Assembly (NCBI RefSeq): GCF_014191425.1 | Contig: NZ_JACHWP010000002.1 | Location: 62,001 to 126,000 of the forward strand | Source: Helcobacillus massiliensis | Lineage (GTDB): Bacteria > Actinomycetota > Actinomycetes > Actinomycetales > Dermabacteraceae | Length of the DNA: 64,000 bases | Direction of reading: 5' to 3' | Part shown: in pieces, positions 35,745 to 44,652 of the stretch | How the letters are laid out: every line of letters starts with the position of its first letter | How positions within the stretch are numbered: the stretch's first letter is position 1 | The notes under the pieces: model-generated | What the model saw: the letters and a program-made list of their open reading frames with translations, nothing else | Databases searched by the model: none | What the model was told of the DNA's origin: nothing | Made by a program: the position numbers and the translations under genes

Positions 35745-36575
35745 TCAGAGAACGGGTTCGGCGGCGATCTCCACGCCGCGGGCGCCGAGCTGCTCGCGGC
35801 CCCCGTCGGCGGCGGTGAGTACGAAGATGCCGTCCTCGAGGATGGCGAACGCGTGCTCCACGTGCGCGGCGACCGCGCCGGAGAGGGTGACCACGGTCCA
35901 GTCGTCGTCGAGGATCTCGCAGTCAGCGCTGCCGATGGTGAGCATCGGCTCCACGCACATCGCCATGCCTGGCTTCAGCTTCGGGTGGCGGCCGCGGGTG
36001 CGGAAGTTCATGACGTCCGGCGGCTGGTGCATCGCGGACCCGATGCCGTGCCCGCCGAAGTCCTCCAGGTGCTGGAACCTCTCCCCCACTGCGGCGAGCA
36101 CGGAGTCCTCCACGGCTGCGCCGATGTCGTCGACCGTGCGGCCAGTGGCGGCGGCGGCGATGCCGTCCCACATGGCCGCTTCGGCGACGTCGATCAGCCG
36201 GCGGTGCTCCGGGTCCTTCGCGGTACCCGCGATGTGGGTGCGGGCGGCATCGGAGTGCCAGCCGTTGATGATGCAGCCGGCGTCCACGGACACGAGGTCG
36301 CCGTCGTTGATGACGCGGTCACCGGGGATGCCGTGCACGATCTCCTCGTTGACGCTGACGCAGATGGTGGCGGGGAAGCCCTGGTAGCCGAGGAAGTTGG
36401 GGGTCCCGCCGCCGTCGGCGATGACCTCGGCGGCGATGCGGTCGAGGTCGCCGGTGGTCATCCCGGGCTGCAGCGACCGCTGGATCTCGTCATGGAGGCG
36501 GTCGACAAGAAGCCCGGCAGCTCGCATGTGCGCGAACTGCTCGGGCGTCTTGTATTCGATGCGGCTGCGGGCCAT
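35745..36575 (-). CDS. map: Methionine aminopeptidase, type I
   Basis: Map removes the initiator methionine from new proteins. The 276-residue enzyme has the five metal ligands in order: Asp in VSVDAGCI, Asp in GWHSDAART, His in GIGSAMHQPP, Glu in MCVEPM and Glu in AHVEHAFAI. Length is typical. It follows adk by 5 nt and is the last gene of secY-adk-map. Confidence 0.95.
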   Translation of the reverse strand: MARSRIEYKTPEQFAHMRAAGLLVDRLHDEIQRSLQPGMTTGDLDRIAAEVIADGGGTPNFLGYQGFPATICVSVNEEIVHGIPGDRVINDGDLVSVDAGCIINGWHSDAARTHIAGTAKDPEHRRLIDVAEAAMWDGIAAAATGRTVDDIGAAVEDSVLAAVGERFQHLEDFGGHGIGSAMHQPPDVMNFRTRGRHPKLKPGMAMCVEPMLTIGSADCEILDDDWTVVTLSGAVAAHVEHAFAILEDGIFVLTAADGGREQLGARGVEIAAEPVL

Positions 36576-36580
36576 ACCCG

Positions 36581-37171
36581 TCAGCGGTTCACACCGAGGG
36601 TCCGGAGGATGTCCGCCGAGACCTCGTCGATCTGCTGCATGCCGTCGATGCGGCGCACGAGGCCGCGCTCGTCGTACACGGAGATCAGCGGGGCGGTCTG
36701 CTCGCCGTACACGTCGATGCGGCGGCGGATGGTCTCCTCGTTGTCGTCGGAGCGGCCCTGCTCCTTGCCGCGCTGCACCAGGCGGTCCACGACGGCGTCG
36801 GTGTCGACCTCGAGCAGGATGACGGCGTCGAGCTCCCGACCGGAGTCCTTCAGCATGCCGTCCAGGGCGGTGACCTGGTCGGCGGTGCGGGGGTAACCGT
36901 CGAGCAGGAAGCCAGTGGCGGTGTCGTCCTGGGCGAGGCGGTCCTTGACCATGCTGTTGGTGACCTCGTCGGGCACGTATTCGCCCTTGTCCATGTAGGA
37001 CTTGGCGAGGACGCCGAGCTCGGTCTCCTGCGAGACGTTGGCGCGGAAGATGTCACCGGTGGAGATCGCCGGGATGTTCAGCGCCTCGGCGATGCGGGCG
37101 GCCTGCGTGCCCTTGCCGGCGCCGGGGGCGCCGATGATGAGCAGGCGGGTGGCGGTGGGGGTCTGAGTCAT
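36581..37171 (-). CDS. adk: Adenylate kinase
   Basis: Adk interconverts ATP, AMP and two ADP. The 196-residue protein has the P-loop GAPGAGKGTQ, AMP-binding ISTGDIFRANV and DGYPRT. It is the short form with a reduced lid, lacking the zinc lid of longer kinases. It starts one base after the secY stop and precedes map by 5 nt. Confidence 0.96.
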   Translation of the reverse strand: MTQTPTATRLLIIGAPGAGKGTQAARIAEALNIPAISTGDIFRANVSQETELGVLAKSYMDKGEYVPDEVTNSMVKDRLAQDDTATGFLLDGYPRTADQVTALDGMLKDSGRELDAVILLEVDTDAVVDRLVQRGKEQGRSDDNEETIRRRIDVYGEQTAPLISVYDERGLVRRIDGMQQIDEVSADILRTLGVNR

Positions 37172-37172
37172 G

Positions 37173-38474
37173 TCAGAGGATCCCTTCGTAATGGTGCTGA
37201 TGGAGCTTGGCGGAGATCTGCTTCACCGTGTCGAGGCCGACGCCGATGATGATCAGCAGGGAGACGCCGCCGAACGGGAAGTTCTGATCCGCGCCGAGGA
37301 ACGCGAGGGCGAGGATCGGGATGAGCGCGAGCACGCCCAGGTAGACGGCACCCACGGAGAGCACGCGGTTGATGACGTACTGCAGGTAGCGTTCGGTCGG
37401 CTTGCCGGCGCGGATGCCGGGAATGAAGCCGCCGTACTTCTTCATGTTGTCGGCGATCTCCTCCGGGTTGAAGGTGATGGACACGTAGAAGAACGCGAAG
37501 AACACCACCATCAGGAAGAACGTCACGGAGTACACCCAGCTGAAGCCGTTGCCCTGGGTGAGGTTCGTCTGAATCCACTGCACCCAGCCGTCGTTGGGGT
37601 TGCCGAACGTGGTGGCCAGCTGCGGCAGCGCCAGCAGCGACGACGCGAAGATCACGGGGATCACGCCGGCCTGGTTCACCTTGATCGGAATGTAGGTGGA
37701 GCTGCCGCCGATGAGACGACGACCCACCTGGCGCTTCGCGTACTGCACGGGGATGCGGCGCTGGGACTGCTCCACATAGATGATCAGAACGCACAGCACC
37801 AGGCCCACCAGGAACACGAGACCGAAGATCAGCCAGCCCTGGAGCTTGAGGATCTGGCCCAGCGAGCCGGGGAAGCCGGCGGCGATGGAGGTGAAGATGA
37901 GCAGGGACATGCCGTTGCCGACGCCCTTCTCCGTCATCAGCTCACCGAACCACATGATGACGATGGTGCCGGCGGTCATGGTGAGGATCATCAGCGACAG
38001 CATCAGGGCGGACTGGTCCGGCACGAGCGGCAGGGTGCAGCCCTGGAAGAACTGGCCGGAGCGCACGAGCGTGATGATGGTGGTGGACTGCAGCACGGCG
38101 AGGCCCACGGTGAGGTAGCGGGTGTACTGCGTCAGCTGCGCCTGACCGGACTGGCCCTCTTTGTGCAGCTCCTCGAACCGGGGGATCACCACGCGCAGCA
38201 GCTGCACGATGATCGAGGCGGTGATGTAGGGCATGACGCCGAGCGCGAAGATCGACATCTGCAGCAGTGCGCCGCCGGAGAACATGTTGACGATGCCGAG
38301 CACGCCCCCGCCGCCGGCCATCGACTGGTCGATGCAGGCGTTCACGTTGCGGTAGTCGAAACCGGGGGTCGGGATGAAGACGCCGAGCCGGTAGATCGCG
38401 ATCAGTGCGAGGACGAAAAGGATCTTGTTGCGCAGCTCAGGCGTGCGCATGGCACGAATGACGGGGTTGGACAC
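37173..38474 (-). CDS. secY: Protein translocase subunit SecY
   Basis: The 433-residue channel of the Sec translocon, with ten membrane segments. PELRNKILFVLALIAIYRLGVFIPTPG opens the first, and the conserved cytoplasmic loop GLYAKRQVGRR-like region reads VQYAKRQVGRRLIGG. It starts with GTG at 38474, preceded by AGAAGGAGGA. Its promoter appears to be embedded in the terminator-like hairpin just upstream, so secY-adk-map can be transcribed apart from the ribosomal genes before it. Confidence 0.97.
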   Translation of the reverse strand: MSNPVIRAMRTPELRNKILFVLALIAIYRLGVFIPTPGFDYRNVNACIDQSMAGGGGVLGIVNMFSGGALLQMSIFALGVMPYITASIIVQLLRVVIPRFEELHKEGQSGQAQLTQYTRYLTVGLAVLQSTTIITLVRSGQFFQGCTLPLVPDQSALMLSLMILTMTAGTIVIMWFGELMTEKGVGNGMSLLIFTSIAAGFPGSLGQILKLQGWLIFGLVFLVGLVLCVLIIYVEQSQRRIPVQYAKRQVGRRLIGGSSTYIPIKVNQAGVIPVIFASSLLALPQLATTFGNPNDGWVQWIQTNLTQGNGFSWVYSVTFFLMVVFFAFFYVSITFNPEEIADNMKKYGGFIPGIRAGKPTERYLQYVINRVLSVGAVYLGVLALIPILALAFLGADQNFPFGGVSLLIIIGVGLDTVKQISAKLHQHHYEGIL

Positions 38475-38504
38475 CCGGTTCCTCCTTCTGGTGCCAGATG
38501 AAAA

Positions 38505-38543
38505 GAGGCATCGCGGCTCAGAATAGGTGAGCCGCGATGCCTC
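38505..38543 (-). terminator. Terminator after rplO that also contains the secY promoter
   Basis: On the minus strand a perfect 16-bp stem (38528-38543 with 38505-38520) encloses a 7-nt loop and is followed by TTTTC, a good intrinsic terminator for the spc operon. The only spacer left before the secY GTG is about 30 nt. Confidence 0.85.
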
Positions 38544-38548
38544 GTCAA
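38520..38548 (-). promoter_or_regulatory. secY promoter inside the rplO terminator
   Basis: Minus-strand TTGACG (38543-38548) and TATTCT (38520-38525) are separated by exactly 17 bp. The spacer holds the left arm of the hairpin and the loop holds most of the -10. RNA started here contains only the right arm and cannot form the terminator, so it escapes. Confidence 0.75.
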
Positions 38549-38572
38549 AATGCTTGACCGGCGATGCCGGGA

Positions 38573-39025
38573 TCAGGCAACGGTCGCGCTGCCGCCGGCG
38601 GCGACGAGCTTCTCCTCGGCGGATGCCGAGAACTTCTGCGCGGTGACGTCCAGCTTGACGCTGATGTCGCCGGTGCCGAGGACCTTGACGGGCTGGTTCT
38701 TGCGAACAGCCTTCTTCGCCACGAGGTCATCGACCGTCACGGTGCCGCCCTCAGGGAACAGAGCCTGGAGGGTGTCCAGGTTCACGACCTGGTAGGTCAC
38801 CTTGAACGGGTTCTTGAAGCCGCGAAGCTTCGGCAGACGACGGTGCATCGGGGTCTGACCGCCCTCGAAGCCTGCGGGCACCTGGTAGCGGGCCTTGGTG
38901 CCCTTGGTGCCGCGGCCGGCGGTCTTGCCCTTGGATGCCTCACCGCGACCCACACGGGTCTTTGCGGTCTTCGACCCGGGTGCCGGGCGAAGGTCGTGCA
39001 GCTTGAGCGGGTTGTTGTCAGGCAT
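38573..39025 (-). CDS. rplO: 50S ribosomal protein L15 (uL15)
   Basis: A 150-residue protein. It has [38 protein letters not shown] near the start and the C-terminal domain typical of L15. It is the last gene of the spc operon before the internal terminator. The ATG lies 3 nt after the rpmD stop. Confidence 0.97.
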   Translation of the reverse strand: MPDNNPLKLHDLRPAPGSKTAKTRVGRGEASKGKTAGRGTKGTKARYQVPAGFEGGQTPMHRRLPKLRGFKNPFKVTYQVVNLDTLQALFPEGGTVTVDDLVAKKAVRKNQPVKVLGTGDISVKLDVTAQKFSASAEEKLVAAGGSATVA

Positions 39026-39028
39026 AAA

Positions 39029-39208
39029 TCAGTCCACCTCTTCAACCGTCACGAGGTGACGGACGGCATTGACCATGCCGCGGATCTCGGGGCGGTCTTC
39101 CTTCACCACAACGTCGCCGATGCGCTTGAGGCCGAGGCCGCGCACGGTTTCACGCTGAGCGCGGTTGCCGCCGATTGTCGACTTGATCTGAGTCACTTTG
39201 AGCTGCAT
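39029..39208 (-). CDS. rpmD: 50S ribosomal protein L30 (uL30)
   Basis: Read directly from the sequence: 59 residues starting [20 protein letters not shown] and containing [20 protein letters not shown]. Its ATG overlaps the rpsE stop by one base (TGATG). Order rpsE-rpmD-rplO is the usual one. Confidence 0.95.
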   Translation of the reverse strand: MQLKVTQIKSTIGGNRAQRETVRGLGLKRIGDVVVKEDRPEIRGMVNAVRHLVTVEEVD

Positions 39209-39882
39209 CAGGCACCGACCTTCTCTTCACGTGCGGCACGAGCCTCGGCACGGCCTTCGGCCTGTGCGCGGAGCAGGTAGCCGGGAGCGACGTCCTCGAG
39301 GGGCAGGCCGCGGCGTGCTGCCACTGCCTCGGGCTCCTCGAGCTGCTGGAGAGCCGCGATGGTGGCGCGAACGATGTTCAGGGCGTTCGCGGAACCGAGC
39401 GACTTGCTCAGCACGTCGTGCACGCCAGCGCACTCGAGGACTGCACGCACCGGACCGCCGGCGATCACACCGGTACCCGGGGCTGCCGGGCGCAGGAAGA
39501 CCACGCCGGCCGCGTCCTCACCCTGCACGGGGTGAACGATGGTGCCCTTGATGCGCGGGACGCGGAAGAAGTTCTTCTTCGCCTCCTCAACGCCCTTGGA
39601 GATGGCCGCGGGAACTTCCTTGGCCTTACCGTAGCCGACGCCGACGGTGCCGTCGCCATCGCCCACCACAACGAGTGCGGTGAAGGCGAAGCGGCGGCCG
39701 CCCTTGACGACCTTCGAGACGCGGTTGATGCTCACCACGCGCTCGAGGAATGCGGACTTCTCCTCCTGGCGGCCGCCGCGGTTGTCGCGACGCCCGCCCT
39801 GACGGTCGTTGCGACCGCCCTTCTGCTTGTCGTCCCTCCGGCCGGAGGCGGCGGGACCGTTGTTCTGCTGCTCAGCAGTCAT
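39208..39882 (-). CDS. rpsE: 30S ribosomal protein S5 (uS5)
   Basis: A 224-residue protein that affects decoding fidelity. The core starts at [25 protein letters not shown]. Before it lies an Arg/Gly/Asp-rich extension of about 45 residues ([19 protein letters not shown]). I chose ATG 39882 because AGAGGA lies at the right distance; an in-frame ATG at 39921 overlaps rplR. The core has [15 protein letters not shown] and [13 protein letters not shown] as usual. Confidence 0.96.
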   Translation of the reverse strand: MTAEQQNNGPAASGRRDDKQKGGRNDRQGGRRDNRGGRQEEKSAFLERVVSINRVSKVVKGGRRFAFTALVVVGDGDGTVGVGYGKAKEVPAAISKGVEEAKKNFFRVPRIKGTIVHPVQGEDAAGVVFLRPAAPGTGVIAGGPVRAVLECAGVHDVLSKSLGSANALNIVRATIAALQQLEEPEAVAARRGLPLEDVAPGYLLRAQAEGRAEARAAREEKVGA

Positions 39883-39917
39883 GTGAATCCTCTTCTCGTC
39901 CTGGTTCCGGGGGTTGG

Positions 39918-40304
39918 TCACAGAGTCAGTCCGGCTTCGCGGGCGCCGTCGGCGACGGCGGCCACTCGGCCGTGGTACTTGTTGCCGCCGCGGTCGAAGA
40001 CCACGGACTCAACGCCGGCTGCCTTGGCGCGCTCGCCGACCAGCAGGCCGACCTTCTTCGCCTTCTCCGTCTTGGTGACGGAGTCGCCGCGCAGGTCAGC
40101 TTCCATGGTGGAGGCGGACGCGAGAGTGTGGCCCTTGGCGTCGTCGATGACCTGAACGAACACGTGACGCGCGGAGCGGGTCACGACGAGGCGGGGACGC
40201 TCGGCGCTGCCGATGATGCGGCGGCGCAGGCGCAGGTGACGGCGGCCGCGTGCGCGGACCCGGCTCTTGCGGTCACCACGAGTGTGCTTCTCAGCGAAAC
40301 CCAT
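39918..40304 (-). CDS. rplR: 50S ribosomal protein L18 (uL18)
   Basis: A 128-residue protein that binds 5S rRNA. It has [42 protein letters not shown] and ends [24 protein letters not shown]. The ATG at 40304 is preferred, but GTG 40310, which overlaps the rplF stop as GTGA, would add two residues and is also possible. Confidence 0.95.
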   Translation of the reverse strand: MGFAEKHTRGDRKSRVRARGRRHLRLRRRIIGSAERPRLVVTRSARHVFVQVIDDAKGHTLASASTMEADLRGDSVTKTEKAKKVGLLVGERAKAAGVESVVFDRGGNKYHGRVAAVADGAREAGLTL

Positions 40305-40306
40305 AA

Positions 40307-40852
40307 TCACTTACCAGCCTTTCCGGCCTTGCGGATGACGGTCTCATCCGCGTAGCGGATGCCCTTGCCCTTGTACGGCTCGGGGGCCCGGAGCTTGCGG
40401 ATCTTAGCCGCCTGCTCGCCGACCATCTGCTTGTCGTAGCCCGACACGGAGAACTTGTTCGGGCTCTCCACAGCGAAGGTGATGCCCTTGGGCGGCTTCA
40501 CCAGGATCGTGTGGGAGTAGCCGAGGCTGAACTCGAGGTCGGAGCCCTTGGCGATGACGCGGTAACCGGTGCCGACGATCTCGAGCTTCTTCTCGTAGCC
40601 GTCGGTCACACCGACCACCATGTTGTTGATGAGCGTGCGTGCCAGGCCGTGCAGAGCGCGGGTCTCGCGCTCCTCATCGGGACGGCTCACCATGATGGCG
40701 CCGTCCTCGTCGCGACGCTCAACGGTCAGCGGTGCGGGAACCGTGTACTCGAGCTCGCCCTTCGGGCCGGCGATCTGAACGCGCTGGCCGTCGATGGTCA
40801 CACCGGTGACAGCAGCGGGCACGGGAATGGGACGAAGTCCAATACGGGACAT
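40307..40852 (-). CDS. rplF: 50S ribosomal protein L6 (uL6)
   Basis: A 181-residue protein starting [25 protein letters not shown], the standard L6 start, with AAAGGAG before it. The C-terminal signature [14 protein letters not shown] is present. In-frame starts further upstream lie inside rpsH and are rejected. Confidence 0.97.
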   Translation of the reverse strand: MSRIGLRPIPVPAAVTGVTIDGQRVQIAGPKGELEYTVPAPLTVERRDEDGAIMVSRPDEERETRALHGLARTLINNMVVGVTDGYEKKLEIVGTGYRVIAKGSDLEFSLGYSHTILVKPPKGITFAVESPNKFSVSGYDKQMVGEQAAKIRKLRAPEPYKGKGIRYADETVIRKAGKAGK

Positions 40853-40871
40853 GTTCCGGTCTCCTTTCCGA

Positions 40872-41273
40872 TTACCAGACGTAGGCGAGGACTTCCCCAC
40901 CCACGCCCTTCTGTGCTGCCTGCTTGTCGGTGAGGAGGCCGGAGGACGTGGACAGGATGGCCACGCCCAGGCCGCCGAGGACCTTGGGCAGGTTGGTGGA
41001 CTTCGCGTAGACCCGCAGGCCCGGCTTGGAGATGCGGCGCACACCGGAGATCGCACGCTCGCGTGCGACGTGGTTGTACTTGAGGGTGATGACGAGGTTC
41101 TTGCCGACCTTCGCCTCCTCCTCGCGCCAGTCGTTGATGTAGCCCTCGGTCTTGAGGATCTCCGCGATGCGGGCCTTCAAGTTCGAGTACGGCATGGTGA
41201 CGTCGTCGTGGAACGCGCCGGAGGCGTTCCGCACACGAGTCAGCATGTCCGCAATGGGATCAGTCATTGTCAT
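40872..41273 (-). CDS. rpsH: 30S ribosomal protein S8 (uS8)
   Basis: A 133-residue protein that binds 16S rRNA and in E. coli represses its own operon. It starts [18 protein letters not shown] and ends [22 protein letters not shown], as in other actinobacteria. The ribosome-binding site is weak. Confidence 0.97.
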   Translation of the reverse strand: MTMTDPIADMLTRVRNASGAFHDDVTMPYSNLKARIAEILKTEGYINDWREEEAKVGKNLVITLKYNHVARERAISGVRRISKPGLRVYAKSTNLPKVLGGLGVAILSTSSGLLTDKQAAQKGVGGEVLAYVW

Positions 41274-41330
41274 GTCGAATGCTTCTTTCTCACCGTGGTT
41301 TCCCTCTTCAGGGACCTGTGGCGATAGTCC

Positions 41331-41516
41331 TTACCAGCTGCTCTTCGTCACGCCGGGGAGCTCACCGCGGTGGGCGAGCTCGCGCAGGCAGACTCGGCAG
41401 ATTCCGAACTTGCGGTACACGGAGCGCGGACGTCCGCAGCGACGGCACCGGGTGTAAGCGCGAACCTGGAACTTCGGCTTGCGCTGCTGCTTGTTCTTGA
41501 GCGCTGTCTTCGCCAT
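41331..41516 (-). CDS. rpsN: 30S ribosomal protein S14, zinc-binding type (uS14)
   Basis: A 61-residue type Z S14 with zinc ligands Cys24, Cys27, Cys40 and Cys43 ([20 protein letters not shown]). The other S14 type without zinc is longer, about 100 residues. It follows rplE by one base in the usual order. Confidence 0.97.
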   Translation of the reverse strand: MAKTALKNKQQRKPKFQVRAYTRCRRCGRPRSVYRKFGICRVCLRELAHRGELPGVTKSSW

Positions 41517-41517
41517 C

Positions 41518-42087
41518 TCACTTCTCCTTGAACGGGAAGCCGAGCGCCTTGAGCAGCGCGCGTCCCTCTTCGTCGGTCTTCGCGGTGGTCACAATCGTGA
41601 TGTCCATGCCGCGAACGCGGTCGATCTGGTCCTGATCGATCTCGTGGAACATGACCTGCTCCGAGAGACCGAAGGTGTAGTTGCCGGCACCGTCGAACTG
41701 CTTCGGCGACATGCCACGGAAGTCGCGGATGCGGGGCAGGGCAGTGGAGATGAGGCGGTCGAGGAACTCCCACATGCGGTTGCCGCGCAGAGTCACATGA
41801 GCGCCGATCGGCATGCCCTCGCGCAGCTTGAACTGTGCGATGGACTTGCGTGCGCGGGTGACCTGCGGCTTCTGGCCGGTGATGAGGGTGAGGTCCTTGA
41901 TGGCGCCGTCGATGACCTTGGAGTCACGAGCGGCGTCGCCCACGCCCATGTTCACGACGACCTTGGTCAGGCCGGGGATGAGCATGGGGTTGGCGTACTC
42001 GAACTGCTCCTGCATCGAGGACTTGACCTCGTTGCGGTACTGGTCCTTCAGGCGCGGGCTGGGGACGGTCTGGGTCGTCTCAGTCAT
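41518..42087 (-). CDS. rplE: 50S ribosomal protein L5 (uL5)
   Basis: A 189-residue 5S-rRNA-binding protein of the central protuberance. It has [42 protein letters not shown] and the C-terminal [20 protein letters not shown]. It overlaps the rplX stop by one base (TGATG). Confidence 0.97.
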   Translation of the reverse strand: MTETTQTVPSPRLKDQYRNEVKSSMQEQFEYANPMLIPGLTKVVVNMGVGDAARDSKVIDGAIKDLTLITGQKPQVTRARKSIAQFKLREGMPIGAHVTLRGNRMWEFLDRLISTALPRIRDFRGMSPKQFDGAGNYTFGLSEQVMFHEIDQDQIDRVRGMDITIVTTAKTDEEGRALLKALGFPFKEK

Positions 42088-42503
42088 CAGATGTCCTTCC
42101 CGGTGCGCTTCGAGATGCGGACGCGCATCGTCTTGGTGCGGCCGTTCTCGAGCTCAACCGTCTCTTCGCGGAAGCCCACGCGAGTCGGCTTGTTGTCCTC
42201 GGGATCCACGATGGCCACGTTGGACACGTGGATCGGGGCCTCGACCTGCTCGATGCCACCGGCCTGGCCGTTCATGCCGGGCTTGTTGTGGCGGGTGATG
42301 CGGTTGACGCCCTCCACGATCACGCGCTGCGTGTCGGGGAAGACTTCGAGGACGCGGCCCTGCTTGCCCTTGTCACCCGGGGTGAGTTCGGACTTGCCCT
42401 TGTCGGCGCGGGTCTTGTTGCGGGCTGCGATGCGGTCTGCGTCGCTGGTGCGCCCGGAGATGACCTGCACGAGGTCACCCTTCTTGATCTTCATACTTGC
42501 CAT
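42087..42503 (-). CDS. rplX: 50S ribosomal protein L24 (uL24)
   Basis: A 138-residue protein with the KOW domain ([13 protein letters not shown]) at the start and a longer basic middle than E. coli L24. ATG 42503 is favoured by GGAGGT eight bases upstream, giving [13 protein letters not shown] 42494 is an alternative. It lies one base after the rplN stop. Confidence 0.95.
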   Translation of the reverse strand: MASMKIKKGDLVQVISGRTSDADRIAARNKTRADKGKSELTPGDKGKQGRVLEVFPDTQRVIVEGVNRITRHNKPGMNGQAGGIEQVEAPIHVSNVAIVDPEDNKPTRVGFREETVELENGRTKTMRVRISKRTGKDI

Positions 42504-42504
42504 G

Positions 42505-42873
42505 TCACAGCACCTCCGGTGCCAGCGAGATGATCTTCATGAACCGCTTGTCACGCAGCTCGCGGCCCACGGGGCCGAAGATGCGGGTGCCGCGCGGCTC
42601 GCCGTCGGTCTTGAGGATGACGGCTGCATTCTCGTCGAAGCGGATGTACGAACCGTCGGCACGGCGGGTCTCCTTCGTGGTGCGAACCACGACGGCCTTC
42701 ACAACATCGCCCTTCTTGACGTTGCCGCCCGGGATGGCGTCCTTGACGGTCGCCACGATCTTGTCGCCAATGCCGGCGTAACGGCGACCGGAGCCACCGA
42801 GAACACGGATGCAGAGGATCTCCTTCGCACCAGTGTTGTCGGCGATCTTCAGTCGCGACTCCTGCTGAATCAC
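42505..42873 (-). CDS. rplN: 50S ribosomal protein L14 (uL14)
   Basis: A 122-residue intersubunit-bridge protein: [27 protein letters not shown] and ending [16 protein letters not shown]. It starts with GTG, preceded by AAGGAG. It is the first gene of the spc operon and has its own promoter, 220 nt upstream, with a structured leader. Confidence 0.97.
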   Translation of the reverse strand: MIQQESRLKIADNTGAKEILCIRVLGGSGRRYAGIGDKIVATVKDAIPGGNVKKGDVVKAVVVRTTKETRRADGSYIRFDENAAVILKTDGEPRGTRIFGPVGRELRDKRFMKIISLAPEVL

Positions 42874-42982
42874 TAACGTTCTCCTTGCGTCTCGCCGGTT
42901 CTCTTGCCGTCTGCCCCCGTGGGGGCCGGCAGCTGTCGAGCCTTGCGGAACGGATATCGGACAATTGCCTCCGCGCGGGCAT

Positions 42983-43089
42983 AAAAAACCCCTCTGTCGG
43001 ACTCAGGGGCTCTCCCAATGAGGGGAACCCAAGGTCTCCGACGAGGTTCGCGTACCGCGAGCGGAGCGTGGGCCGAGGCCCACAGCAAC
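42983..43089 (-). ncRNA. Structured rplN leader with terminator-like hairpin (candidate attenuator)
   Basis: From the likely start near 43089 the minus-strand transcript can fold several hairpins, including the perfect GTGGGCC/GGCCCAC (43068-43083). It then forms CCCCT/AGGGG (43005-43009 with 42989-42993) followed directly by six T (42983-42988). That arrangement looks like an intrinsic terminator inside the leader. About 110 nt further, including a GC-rich hairpin, lead to the rplN GTG. No known ribosomal leader family was recognised. Confidence 0.6.
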
Positions 43090-43095
43090 TGCTCT

Positions 43096-43124
43096 AGTCT
43101 ACGCGGACCCGCCGCGGATGGGAA
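43096..43124 (-). promoter_or_regulatory. Promoter of the spc operon (rplN)
   Basis: Minus-strand TTCCCA (43119-43124) and TAGACT (43096-43101) are separated by 17 bp. The -10 is part of TAGTCTA (43095-43101), which also reads as a -10 on the + strand, toward the monooxygenase gene. Confidence 0.65.
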
Positions 43125-43302
43125 CAGCTCGGGCTCGCCTGAGCGTGTGTGGTTGGTTACGCGCAGCACTTTTCCAGGGGGCCTCGAGTGGACGCTCCCC
43201 CGTCGGCTGGACGGTCCTCTTCGGGCGGGCGCCTACGCTGGGCTCATCCGGCCGTCAGCACCCGTCGGCCGACGGATCCCCACCTGCCAGGAGGCTCACC
43301 CG

Positions 43303-43590
43303 ATGACCGTCGTCAAGATCAATCAGCTGTCCGTTCCCGCCGACCGCGGCGCCGACCTCGAAGCGAAGTTCGCCGCACGCCGGAAGTCCGTGGACTCCGA
43401 GCCCGGCTTCGAAGGCTTTGAGCTGCTACGGCCCGCTGAGGAGGGCCAGCCGTACTTCGTCGTCACCCGCTGGGCCGACGACGCCTCCTTCGACGCGTGG
43501 GCCGCGAAGAGGCAGCCGCGCGCGGAGGGCACGACGATGTCGAAGGCGGAGGGTCTCCTCAGCTTCGAAGTGGTCGACCTCGACGGCTGA
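43303..43590 (+). CDS. MhuD-like antibiotic-biosynthesis-monooxygenase (ABM) domain protein
   Basis: A 95-residue ferredoxin-like-fold protein close to actinobacterial heme-degrading MhuD. VVKINQLSVPA, GFEGFELLRPAEEG and YFVVTRWADDASFDAWA match MhuD blocks, and the catalytic Asn7 and Trp66 are kept. The heme-binding His75 of MhuD is Glu75 here, and no nearby His replaces it, so heme degradation is doubtful. AGGAGG lies nine bases before the ATG at 43303. The gene sits alone on the + strand between rpsQ and rplN, splitting the S10 and spc operons. A possible -10, TACGCT, is at 43234-43239. Confidence 0.8.
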   Translation: MTVVKINQLSVPADRGADLEAKFAARRKSVDSEPGFEGFELLRPAEEGQPYFVVTRWADDASFDAWAAKRQPRAEGTTMSKAEGLLSFEVVDLDG

Positions 43591-43638
43591 CGCTGCCGAG
43601 CTCGACCGCACGGCGCCGCCTCTCCCCCACCGAACGAC

Positions 43639-43678
43639 GAAACGGCCGGCATCCCCCGAAGGGAATGCCGGCCGTTTC
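43639..43678. terminator. Bidirectional terminator between the ABM gene and rpsQ
   Basis: A perfect 14-bp stem (43639-43652 with 43665-43678, arm GAAACGGCCGGCAT) around a 12-nt loop. It would end both the + strand gene and the S10 operon, leaving rplN dependent on its own promoter. Confidence 0.85.
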
Positions 43679-43695
43679 CGTGAGAGATCAGCGCA

Positions 43696-43974
43696 TCACT
43701 TGGCGCGCTCGATGATCTCCACCAGACGCCAGCGCTTGGAGGCGCTCAGCGGGCGGGTCTCCATGATGCGGACACGGTCGCCGATGCCGGCGGTGTTCTC
43801 CTCATCGTGGGCCTTGAACTTCTTGTGCTTCTTCATGACCTTGCCGTAGAGGGAGTGCTTCACGCGCTCCTCCACCTCGACAACGATGGTCTTGTCCATC
43901 TTGTCGGAGACAACGAGGCCACGGAGCTGCTTGCGGTCGTTCCGCTCGTCAGCAGCCTGTGCGTTTTCGTTCAT
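43696..43974 (-). CDS. rpsQ: 30S ribosomal protein S17 (uS17)
   Basis: A 92-residue protein starting [29 protein letters not shown], with [32 protein letters not shown] 43974 is chosen because AGGAAAG lies before it; a GTG at 43998 overlapping the rpmC stop would add eight residues. It is the last gene of the S10 operon here. Confidence 0.95.
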   Translation of the reverse strand: MNENAQAADERNDRKQLRGLVVSDKMDKTIVVEVEERVKHSLYGKVMKKHKKFKAHDEENTAGIGDRVRIMETRPLSASKRWRLVEIIERAK

Positions 43975-43994
43975 CGTCTTTCCTCGTTCTTCGA

Positions 43995-44228
43995 TCACTC
44001 GGCCGAGCCCGGAGCCTGGCGGATGCCAAGCTCGCGCTCGCGCAGGATCGTGTAGATCCGTGCGATGTCTTTCTTGACCGAACGCAGGCGGGAGTGGGAC
44101 TCCAGCTGCTGCGTGACGGACTGGAACCGAAGCTTGAACAGTTCATCCTTGGCCTTCGCGAGCTCCTCCAGGAGCTTCGCATCGTCCATCTTGTTCAGTT
44201 CGTCGGCAGTGAGCTTTGCGGCAGCCAT
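43995..44228 (-). CDS. rpmC: 50S ribosomal protein L29 (uL29)
   Basis: A 77-residue helical-hairpin protein near the exit tunnel: [30 protein letters not shown] and [20 protein letters not shown]. Its ATG overlaps the rplP stop by one base. Confidence 0.97.
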   Translation of the reverse strand: MAAAKLTADELNKMDDAKLLEELAKAKDELFKLRFQSVTQQLESHSRLRSVKKDIARIYTILRERELGIRQAPGSAE

Positions 44229-44647
44229 CAGATGTCGTCACCCTCTCGACTGAGAACTCGGCACTTCATGGGGAGCTTGTGCATCGCCAGGCGCAGTGCC
44301 TCACGAGCAACCTCGTCGGAGACGCCGGCGACCTCGAACATGATGCGGCCGGGCTTGACGTTGGCGACCCAGAACTCCACCGAACCCTTACCGGAGCCCA
44401 TGCGGACTTCGGCAGGCTTCTTGGTCAGCGGACGGTCCGGGAAGATGGTGATGTACACCTTGCCGCCACGCTTCATGTAGCGGGTCATTGCGATACGAGC
44501 AGCCTCGATCTGACGGTTGGTGATGTAGGCCGGCTCGAGAGCCTGAAGGCCGTAATCACCGAACGCGAGGTCGTAGCCGCCCTTGGCGAGACCACGACGG
44601 CTCGGGTGATGCTGCTTGCGGTGCTTGGTCCTACGCGGAATCAGCAT
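44228..44647 (-). CDS. rplP: 50S ribosomal protein L16 (uL16)
   Basis: A 139-residue protein that helps form the A-site region. It starts [19 protein letters not shown] and has [25 protein letters not shown] and [16 protein letters not shown]. It follows rpsC by 5 nt. Confidence 0.97.
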   Translation of the reverse strand: MLIPRRTKHRKQHHPSRRGLAKGGYDLAFGDYGLQALEPAYITNRQIEAARIAMTRYMKRGGKVYITIFPDRPLTKKPAEVRMGSGKGSVEFWVANVKPGRIMFEVAGVSDEVAREALRLAMHKLPMKCRVLSREGDDI

Positions 44648-44652
44648 TGGAC

